Shown here: positions 39,536 through 47,404 of the stretch, in pieces | How positions within the stretch are numbered: position 1 is the stretch's first letter | How the letters are laid out: each line of letters begins with the position of its first letter | From: an uncultured SAR86 cluster bacterium | GTDB taxonomy: Bacteria > Pseudomonadota > Gammaproteobacteria > Magnimaribacterales > D2472 | Length of the DNA: 64,000 bases | Direction of reading: 5' to 3' | NCBI GenBank assembly: GCA_902602595.1 | Contig: CACKRJ010000001.1 | Span: 248,001 to 312,000, forward strand | Notes under the pieces: generated by a model | Database searches by the model: none | What the model saw: only the letters and a program-made list of their open reading frames with translations | What the model was told of the DNA's origin: nothing | Made by a program: the position numbers and the translations under genes

Positions 39536-41217
39536 TTAAATAAATCTTTTAATTCGCGTCTTAATACTTTTCCCACAGGGTTTTTTGGCAATACGTCAAT
39601 CACTCTCAAGTCCTCTGGCATTTTATATTTTGCAATTTGCTTATCTTTTAAAAAATCATTCACTTCATCCAAAGTTAATGTTTCACCTTCAGCAACCACT
39701 GCAACGACTCCTACTTTTTCTCCTAAGATCTCATCATCATAACCGGTTACAGCAACCTCAAGCATCTTAGGGTGAGAGCTCAGAAGATTGTCTAGCTCCT
39801 CTGGAGAAATATTCATACCACCTCTAATAATAAGATCTTTGCATCTACCACAGAATTTATAATATTTTTTTTGGGTGTCGTCTGGAGAAATCTCAAATAA
39901 ATCTCCGGTCCTAAAATACCCATCTTCATCAAAAACCTCTTCGTTTGCATCGGGAGCATTCCAATAACCATCAAAAACAGTTGCTCCTGAAATTAGTAGC
40001 TCTCCAGGCTTTTCTGGCTCAAATATTTCTTCATTAGTTTCAACACTGACTAATTTTGTTTTTACCAACTTTGATACTGGATTGCTCCAATCTAACCCAT
40101 CAACTCCAAAACGTGGGAAATATTTAGCTCTAAGACTGGGATCTTCAATTTCATTACGAGCACTCAGCAAAGATGCGCCTTCATTAGATCCAAAAATATT
40201 TTGAACCGTTAAATCATATTTCTTTTGAAAAGTTTCAACCATCCATTCTGATAATGGCGCTCCTCCACAACCTATGCATCTCAAGCTGCTTAAGTCTTGT
40301 TGGTCGAGAATAGCGGGGTTATTTAAAAGCATATTCATAATTGCAGGAGGTGCAATTGTGTATTTAACACTCTCAGTAGAAATTTGTGTTAGAAAAACAT
40401 TAAGATCAAACGGATGATGTTGAACAAGCTTTCCTTTGCATAGAAGCCAGTTAAACAAGAATCCTCCGATACTTGCCATATTAATCATTGGAAATGGATT
40501 AAGTAATGTATCGCCCTCTTCAGTTTCTGATACAAATGCAGCCGCTTTAGCCATTGGCAGCCAAAGGTTGTGACTTCGTGGAACACCTTTTGGAGTTCCA
40601 GTAGTTCCTGAGGTCCAGCAAATTGTAAAAATATCGTCTGCTGTGATTGGGTTATCTTTTGCATGTAATTGCTGAGCTTCCATTATTCCAATTTCTGACT
40701 TTGATGCATTCAAATCAATGAACCCATCGACTTCACCCAATGAAAATTTAAGCTCACTATTATTAAACACAGAGGAAAATTGTTTAGCATGATCTGTGCC
40801 GCTGAATGTTGCAATACTTATAAATGCCTTTGGATTAGTTTCATGGATAATGTTGGTAATTTCGTATGCCCCATATTGCATTGGAATTGGAGAGCAAATT
40901 ATTCCAAGTTTTGATAAAGCTAAATAAACTATAGGCAACTCTACAACATTGGGTAATTGAATAATGGCAATGTCATCCTTTCGAAGACCTTGTTCATAGA
41001 AAGTGGTTGCATAGCTTTCAACAAGGCCATTTATTTCATTAAAAGACAATCTCTTAGGATCATCGCCTGTAATTACAAAACGATTTTCTGGATCAACTAA
41101 AGCTTCTTGATCGCCGCATGCGGATAGAGCCTCCTGAAATAGAGAGTACAATGTATCTTCTCCCCACCACCCTTTCTTAATGAAGTCTTCAATTCTTTTT
41201 TTATTTGTAAGTATCAT
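39532..41217 (-). CDS. AMP-dependent acyl-CoA synthetase/ligase
   Basis: TICWTSGTTGTPKGVPRSH, DGYFRTGDLFEI, NPVGKVLRREL. Confidence 0.94.
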   Translation of the reverse strand: MILTNKKRIEDFIKKGWWGEDTLYSLFQEALSACGDQEALVDPENRFVITGDDPKRLSFNEINGLVESYATTFYEQGLRKDDIAIIQLPNVVELPIVYLALSKLGIICSPIPMQYGAYEITNIIHETNPKAFISIATFSGTDHAKQFSSVFNNSELKFSLGEVDGFIDLNASKSEIGIMEAQQLHAKDNPITADDIFTICWTSGTTGTPKGVPRSHNLWLPMAKAAAFVSETEEGDTLLNPFPMINMASIGGFLFNWLLCKGKLVQHHPFDLNVFLTQISTESVKYTIAPPAIMNMLLNNPAILDQQDLSSLRCIGCGGAPLSEWMVETFQKKYDLTVQNIFGSNEGASLLSARNEIEDPSLRAKYFPRFGVDGLDWSNPVSKLVKTKLVSVETNEEIFEPEKPGELLISGATVFDGYWNAPDANEEVFDEDGYFRTGDLFEISPDDTQKKYYKFCGRCKDLIIRGGMNISPEELDNLLSSHPKMLEVAVTGYDDEILGEKVGVVAVVAEGETLTLDEVNDFLKDKQIAKYKMPEDLRVIDVLPKNPVGKVLRRELKDLFN

Positions 41218-41314
41218 GTTGATGTCTTTTTCATATTAAATATTAACTCTACAGAATTTTAAGTTTTCAGTAAAAAAAATATTTCATTCAATATTCATTT
41301 GATATGATTATTCA

Positions 41315-41740
41315 ATGAATAAACAATCTAAATTTACAAAAAGTTTGCATTGGACAACCATTGCAAGTGAAAAGTTACTTCTAGCTATTATTGGCATTGC
41401 TACATGCATAGCTTCCGCTATGTATATTTTTGATATGGTATTAGCTCAGGAAATTACACTACCTGATCTGTTCATGTTATTTATATATGTTGAAATAATC
41501 GGGATGGTTGGAGCTTTTTACAGCACTAATAGAATTCCAGTTACTTTGCCAATCATTATTGCTATTACAGCACTTTGTAGACTGATCGTTATGCAAAGCA
41601 AAGAAATGGATGCGCTTGTTGTGCTTGGAGAAGCAGGAGCAATATTAGTTTTATCAATTGCTGCTTTTGTTATGAGCTTAAAAGATAAGGTTAGCCTAGA
41701 AAAGATAAAAGATTTAAGGGATTCAGCATCCTCCAAATAG
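41315..41740 (+). CDS. PsiE-like (phosphate-starvation-inducible) membrane protein
   Basis: Multiple TM helices; STNRIPVTLPIIIAITALCRLIV. Confidence 0.75.
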   Translation: MNKQSKFTKSLHWTTIASEKLLLAIIGIATCIASAMYIFDMVLAQEITLPDLFMLFIYVEIIGMVGAFYSTNRIPVTLPIIIAITALCRLIVMQSKEMDALVVLGEAGAILVLSIAAFVMSLKDKVSLEKIKDLRDSASSK

Positions 41741-41781
41741 CTTACTTCCCCTAGTTGAACAAAAGATAAGACATATAATAA

Positions 41782-42072
41782 ATGAAGCCCTTTAGCTTTA
41801 ATCAAAGAGTTGAAAACCTTTATAAATCTTATTTTTCATCTTACTCAAACATAAACATTGAGCTGAATGAAAAAAAAATTTCTATTCATATTATCGACGC
41901 CAACAATTTTGACTCTGCATCAATAGAACTTGTTAAATTTGAAGATTTTTATCAGATAACTTTTTGGGATGGTTACTCGCAATCTGAAATAATAGAGGCT
42001 TTTAATGACAAAGATTCTGCAAAAACATTGAAGCGTTTTATGAAAAAACTAAGAAAGATTCTTGAAAGATGA
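41782..42072 (+). CDS. Small conserved-looking hypothetical protein
   Basis: 96 aa ORF co-directional with psiE-like gene and overlapping the next small ORF by ATGA. Confidence 0.6.
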   Translation: MKPFSFNQRVENLYKSYFSSYSNINIELNEKKISIHIIDANNFDSASIELVKFEDFYQITFWDGYSQSEIIEAFNDKDSAKTLKRFMKKLRKILER

Positions 42073-42245
42073 GAAATTTAATTCGAAAAACATTTAAAAA
42101 GCTTTTCAAAGAGAGTCCTAGCAAATTATCTACTAAGGCACTTGAGCGAGCCAGCAATATGCAGAGGCCTAGAGCTGGAACGCCTCATGACTGGGAAGAT
42201 TACGAAAAATATTTAAAAGAATTTGAAAAAGAGCTTGATCAATAA
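42069..42245 (+). CDS. Unlisted 58-aa small protein (MRNLIRKTFKKLFKESPSKLSTKALERASNMQRPRAGTPHDWEDYEKYLKEFEKELDQ)
   Basis: ATG at 42069 overlaps upstream stop (ATGA); ends TAA 42243-42245; below the ORF-track length cut-off. Confidence 0.6.
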   Translation: MRNLIRKTFKKLFKESPSKLSTKALERASNMQRPRAGTPHDWEDYEKYLKEFEKELDQ

Positions 42246-42246
42246 A

Positions 42247-42759
42247 TCAAGATGAAATCAAGTTAATCTCTTTGATCTCTAGGTCAACTTCAAAGTCTCT
42301 TCCATACCCAGCAATACTTATATCTCTGATATTTTTTGCTTTCATCGATGCAGCAGAAAATCCAGAGCTTCTTTTAAGGTCTTGAAATAATATTTCGAAC
42401 TCTTGCCATTCATTTGTCACATCAAATGACTTGCTAAAATATGACCAAGGAGGAACTTTTAATCCTTTAAGAGTAACGTGAATTTCATAAGTCTCGTTGT
42501 TTCCTTTGGCTTTAAATCTTATTCCTTGAAAATTATTGCTGTTTAGATCAATTCTATTAGAGAGCCTTACAAATCCTCCATTATTATCAGTAGAAACATT
42601 TCCTTTCATCATAAAAACACCATCTTTGTGCTTGATAATTAGCTCGGACACTCCACCCATTACTTGGTCAGTAATCCCTCTCCAGTCACCAGGATCATTA
42701 AGTGGCTTAGAAAATGAATTCATAGATAAAAATATAAAGAAAACGATATATGGTTTCAT
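42247..42759 (-). CDS. CIA30 family protein
   Basis: DPGDWRGITDQVMGGVSE; NGGFVRLSNRI; FKAKGNNETYEI; ISIAGYGRDFEVDLEI. Confidence 0.85.
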   Translation of the reverse strand: MKPYIVFFIFLSMNSFSKPLNDPGDWRGITDQVMGGVSELIIKHKDGVFMMKGNVSTDNNGGFVRLSNRIDLNSNNFQGIRFKAKGNNETYEIHVTLKGLKVPPWSYFSKSFDVTNEWQEFEILFQDLKRSSGFSAASMKAKNIRDISIAGYGRDFEVDLEIKEINLISS

Positions 42760-42813
42760 AGTTTATTCGAGAATACTTTAATGGTTTTTAGATTAATTTA
42801 TTTAAGAAAAAAA

Positions 42814-44001
42814 TTAAAGCGGGCCCTCGAAATTTATACCAACTTTGCTTAACCTCAAAATTAATTGGTCACCTAAGCCTGATGCACTCGTAAGAACTCC
42901 TCCATATTCTTTTCCACCCGGAAGTGAATCTTCATTTTCAATTAAACAAAGTGCGCATTCAGAAACTAATTTTGAGGTCACTTTATAACCCGGATCTCCT
43001 TTTCCATTCATATTAAATACTGACTTAGTGCCATCATGTGTTTCAACTATATACTTGCAATCAAACCATCCATTCTCTTGCACACTCTCAGATGGACCTT
43101 CTCCTGGCTTTGGTAAAAAAGGTTTCACTAACCTTTTTAAGGGTGAAAGAAGAACTAAAACAGATAGGCCAGTTAAGAGGAGTGATTTAACGGCGCTAAA
43201 CCAGCTCTTATGGAAGGCATGCTCTTGATAAGTAAAATCAGCGCCATAAGATTTTTGCCGTAATGCAAGCAAAGCCTCTGTTCTTCTTACAACTCTAGTA
43301 TTTGCAGTGGCCATAATAAATGGTCCTGACCATGCATTAATTTCTGGTTTTTTTGCAATGCCAACTCTGTCACTACTAAGTTGCTTTTGTTCGTCCGAAT
43401 AAGAGTCTGCAGGATTGAGTAAAAATGGATCTGTGAGGTCATCACCAAGATCTAATTCTCCCATAGAGAACATTGTCTCAAGGGTTCCTCCTGATGCCCC
43501 TCCCTCGTATGAATGAAACGATTCAATTCTTTTGATAGGTTTTCCAATAGCTTGAGCTGAAAAAAAAGTTCCTAAATCAGAGGGTATTGAATCAAATCCA
43601 CACGACGGAATGATCCTGATACCTTTAGCAGATGCCTCTGCATGGTGTTTCTCAATAAGACCCTTAACCCAAAAATTTTCACCAGTAATATCTACATAAT
43701 GAGCATGATTCTTGATGCAAGATGCTACCAACTTAGATCCATATCTATGAAAAGGCCCAGTTGTAGACAAAATAACTTTTGCTCTTGAGGTTAAATGATC
43801 TAGAGCACTTTCATCATCCGAATCAGCAATTAAAATTTCTACTTTTGTTTGATTATCTTCAGCAACTTCTTTCAGTTTTGTTAAGTTTCTTCCTGCAATT
43901 GCCCAGGTCACCGTTGTATCTAATGATTGAAAATATTTAACACAAAGTTTTCCAGTAAAACCAGTGGCTCCATAAATAATAATGTCTATATCTTTTTGCA
44001 T
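42814..44001 (-). CDS. Saccharopine dehydrogenase-like / trans-acting enoyl reductase family protein
   Basis: IIIYGATGFTGKLCVKYF, GPFHRYGSKLVASCIKNHAHYVDITGE. Confidence 0.88.
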   Translation of the reverse strand: MQKDIDIIIYGATGFTGKLCVKYFQSLDTTVTWAIAGRNLTKLKEVAEDNQTKVEILIADSDDESALDHLTSRAKVILSTTGPFHRYGSKLVASCIKNHAHYVDITGENFWVKGLIEKHHAEASAKGIRIIPSCGFDSIPSDLGTFFSAQAIGKPIKRIESFHSYEGGASGGTLETMFSMGELDLGDDLTDPFLLNPADSYSDEQKQLSSDRVGIAKKPEINAWSGPFIMATANTRVVRRTEALLALRQKSYGADFTYQEHAFHKSWFSAVKSLLLTGLSVLVLLSPLKRLVKPFLPKPGEGPSESVQENGWFDCKYIVETHDGTKSVFNMNGKGDPGYKVTSKLVSECALCLIENEDSLPGGKEYGGVLTSASGLGDQLILRLSKVGINFEGPL

Positions 44002-44063
44002 ATTAGAAAATTGTTGAGTTATTTTATATCAGATAATAAAGTGAATAAGGTTTGGAGTAAATT

Positions 44064-45263
44064 ATGAAAATACTTGCAATAGGTGGTTGTGGAAGCATGG
44101 GTCGTTATGCCATTAGAGCTGCACAAAACTATAGCGCTATTAAAGAAATTATTATTGCCGATATTAACAAGGAGAGTGCTGAGACTTTTGCAGCAAGCTT
44201 AAATCAAAAAGTTTCTGCTATCCAGCTTGATGCCAATGATACCAGCGCGCTAAAGCAAGCCATGGAAAATATTGATATTGTTGTAAATACTTGCGGTCCT
44301 TATTTTAAGTTTGGAGCTCCAATCCTTTCAGCCGCAATATCTTCAGGTTGTAACTACATAGATATTTGTGATGATTGGGAGCCTACAATCGATATGATGA
44401 AGCTTGATGCTGAAGCGAAATCAGCCGGTGTCTCTGCCACTATTGGATTGGGTGCTAGCCCTGGGCTAACAAATTTGATGGCGCTCATTGCTATTCGGGA
44501 ATTAGATGAAGTAACTACAGTCTATACAGGGTGGGATATTGGTGGAACCTCACTGGATGAGAATGCAATGCAACAATCTGAAAATGCAGCCATTATGCAT
44601 GGGATTGAGCAGATGACAGGAGAAGTTAAAGTTTTCCAAAATGGAATCTTTAAAATGATCAAGCCTCTTCAGAAAGTCAAGGTCAACTATCCAGGATTAT
44701 CTAATTTTAATGGAAATATATTTGGCCACCCTGAGGCAATTACTTTCCCGCATTATTTTCCTAAACTCAACGACTCAATTAACCTTGCTCATGGGGGCCA
44801 AGCAAACTTTCTTATCTTGAAATCTATAATGGGGCTAGTAAATCTGAAATTGCTTAGCAAGGTGAATGCAGCAAATTTATTATCATTGTTAAAGAGCAAG
44901 CAATCTACTCAAAAAAAACGCAAAGATATTGACTATCCTCCAGTTATGTATGGTTTTGCTCATGGCATCAAAAATGGAATGCCTGCAAGTGTTGGAGTTT
45001 GCATACCAAGCGAAACAGAAGAGTCAGATTTGAATCAACAAATTAAAAATATAGGCATGGGAGAAATTACTGGAATTCCTTTGGCTTGCGGCATTAAATT
45101 GCTGGCTGAGGGACGGATAAATCAGTTTGGAGTAATGGCGCCTGAGGCTGGTCACATAGAGCCAAATGAATTTATAAGTGATGTTTTCCAAGAAATATCA
45201 AAGGTATTAGGATTGCCAAGTGGCAGTCTTAACGATTCCATAAAGATTACACGTTCTTGGTAA
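44064..45263 (+). CDS. Saccharopine dehydrogenase-like NAD(P)-binding protein
   Basis: ILAIGGCGSMGRYAIRAA, NTCGPYFKFGAPILSAAISSGCNYIDICDDWEPT. Confidence 0.87.
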   Translation: MKILAIGGCGSMGRYAIRAAQNYSAIKEIIIADINKESAETFAASLNQKVSAIQLDANDTSALKQAMENIDIVVNTCGPYFKFGAPILSAAISSGCNYIDICDDWEPTIDMMKLDAEAKSAGVSATIGLGASPGLTNLMALIAIRELDEVTTVYTGWDIGGTSLDENAMQQSENAAIMHGIEQMTGEVKVFQNGIFKMIKPLQKVKVNYPGLSNFNGNIFGHPEAITFPHYFPKLNDSINLAHGGQANFLILKSIMGLVNLKLLSKVNAANLLSLLKSKQSTQKKRKDIDYPPVMYGFAHGIKNGMPASVGVCIPSETEESDLNQQIKNIGMGEITGIPLACGIKLLAEGRINQFGVMAPEAGHIEPNEFISDVFQEISKVLGLPSGSLNDSIKITRSW

Positions 45264-45342
45264 TTATTTGAGCTACTTTGAGTTAAGTATTCCACCAACT
45301 TAAACCAAAAATTTGTTAGGATTGCTATTAAATAAATAGGGC

Positions 45343-46767
45343 TTGAACATGAAAGATAAATTACATTTCTATATAAATGGTAAATGGGTTGAATCAGAAT
45401 CAAATGAGAGAATTGAGATTATCAATCCTGCAAATGAAAAACTCATAGGGCGTGTTACTTCTGGAACAAAAGAAGATATAAATCGAGCAGTATCAGCAGC
45501 AGCTGATGCCTTTAAAACTTATCAATTTACAACTAAAGAAGATCGAATTGAGATCTTAAATAATATTATTGCTGAATATGAAAATAGGTACGATGATTTA
45601 GTCAAGGTTATAACCGAAGAAATGGGCGCTCCCACCTGGCTATCACAGAAAGCTCAAGCATCAACAGGAATCAAAAATTTACATGAAACTTTGGATGCAC
45701 TAAAAGAATATGAATTTGAAAAAAAGGAAGGCGATTACACATTGATAAGAGAGCCCATTGGTGTAATAGGAATGATCACCCCATGGAATTGGCCTATGAA
45801 TCAAATTACTACCAAGGCATCAGCTGCACTTGCAGCAGGCTGTTCAATGGTTTTAAAGCCCAGTGAAATTTCTCCATATTGTGCACTCCTGCTTGCCGAG
45901 ATATTTGATAAAGCTGGAGTGCCAGCAGGTGTCTTTAATGTTGTTAATGGATATGGTCCAATTGTAGGAGCTGCTTTATCAGATCATCCAGATGTTGCCA
46001 TGATGTCTTTTACTGGATCAACTGAAGCCGGAATTGCAGTCGCTCAAGCATCTGCTGTTTCTGTTAAAAGAGTGCACCAAGAACTTGGGGGCAAGTCTTC
46101 AAATATTATTCTGGATGATGTAGCTGATCTTGAGAAATCTGTGAAAGGCGGAGCTGGGCATTGCTTCTTAAACTCAGGACAGTCATGTAATGCACCAACA
46201 AAAATGTTGGTTTCTAACAAAAATTATGAGAAAGCAGTTGAAGTTGCTGCTCAAACTGCAAATAGTACAACTGTTGGTGATCCGCAGGGAGAATTTAGAA
46301 TTGGGCCTATTGCGAATAAACCTCAGTATGAAAAGATCCTAAGAATGATCAAAATAGGCATTGAGGAAGGTGCGACCTTGGTTGCTGGCGGAGTTGAAAA
46401 GCCAGAGGGTTATGAAAAAGGGTACTATGTAAAACCAACTGTGTTTGCAAATGTTACCAATGACATGACCATTGCAAGAGAAGAAATTTTTGGTCCAGTC
46501 TTATCAATTCTAAAATATGATTCAGAGGAGCAAGCGATAGAGATGGCCAATGATACTGAATATGGGTTGGCTGGCTACGTTCAGGGTGAGCCTGTTCATG
46601 CTAATCAAGTTGCAAGAAAAATTAGAGCTGGACAAGTTATTATTAACGGAGGCGCGAGAGGAACAGGAGCGCCTTTTGGAGGTTATAAATCTTCTGGAAA
46701 TGGAAGAGAGCACGGCCTTCACGGCTTAGAGGAATGCCTAGAAACTAAAGCAGTCATTATGCCATGA
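45343..46767 (+). CDS. Aldehyde dehydrogenase family protein
   Basis: GMITPWNWPMNQITTKASAALAAGCSMVLKPSE, QELGGKSSNI, NSGQSCNAPTKM. Confidence 0.95.
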   Translation: MNMKDKLHFYINGKWVESESNERIEIINPANEKLIGRVTSGTKEDINRAVSAAADAFKTYQFTTKEDRIEILNNIIAEYENRYDDLVKVITEEMGAPTWLSQKAQASTGIKNLHETLDALKEYEFEKKEGDYTLIREPIGVIGMITPWNWPMNQITTKASAALAAGCSMVLKPSEISPYCALLLAEIFDKAGVPAGVFNVVNGYGPIVGAALSDHPDVAMMSFTGSTEAGIAVAQASAVSVKRVHQELGGKSSNIILDDVADLEKSVKGGAGHCFLNSGQSCNAPTKMLVSNKNYEKAVEVAAQTANSTTVGDPQGEFRIGPIANKPQYEKILRMIKIGIEEGATLVAGGVEKPEGYEKGYYVKPTVFANVTNDMTIAREEIFGPVLSILKYDSEEQAIEMANDTEYGLAGYVQGEPVHANQVARKIRAGQVIINGGARGTGAPFGGYKSSGNGREHGLHGLEECLETKAVIMP

Positions 46768-46821
46768 ACGCAAACTTTTTAGATCCAGATGCGCAAACCA
46801 AATTCTTGATATCAAAGAACA

Positions 46822-47295
46822 ATGAATATTAAATTTTTTAGCCAAATATTTTTTATATTTTCAATTACATTCAACGTTTTTGAAATTCACAGCCAAGAAA
46901 TTAGTGAAAAATTTTCACTTTTAGTTCACAAAACCCCAACTTGTGGGTGCTGCAAGAAATGGATAAAGCATCTTGAAAGCAAAGGTTTTTCTTCCACCAC
47001 AAAAGACCATAAAAGTCTTCAAGAGGTCAAAGAAAAATATAATATCAAACCAGAATATAGATCATGTCACACTGCAGTATCAGAAGATGGCTATATTTTT
47101 GAAGGTCATATCCCAAGCAAATATATTGCCCAATTTCTTTCTGAGAAAAATCCTAATGCCATTGGATTATCAGTTCCTGGGATGCCACTAGGCTCACCAG
47201 GTATGGAAGTTGGCAATCGTTTTGCGCCCTATGAAGTTCTTATTCTTTTTAAAGACGGAACAAGCAATGTCTATGCTGAGATAAAGCAAAAATAA
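46822..47295 (+). CDS. DUF411 family (CopG-like) metal-binding periplasmic protein
   Basis: KTPTCGCCKKWIKHLESKGF, CHTAVSEDGYIFEGHIP, GLSVPGMPLGSPGME. Confidence 0.9.
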   Translation: MNIKFFSQIFFIFSITFNVFEIHSQEISEKFSLLVHKTPTCGCCKKWIKHLESKGFSSTTKDHKSLQEVKEKYNIKPEYRSCHTAVSEDGYIFEGHIPSKYIAQFLSEKNPNAIGLSVPGMPLGSPGMEVGNRFAPYEVLILFKDGTSNVYAEIKQK

Positions 47296-47404
47296 TTTTA
47301 CTATGTTTAAGGATCCTGTATCTCCTTATGGTTAAAGTATTTCTTATTTTGCTGGCAAGAAGGAAAACTATCCTTTTGGGCATAAAGAAAAATAATTAGA
47401 ATAA

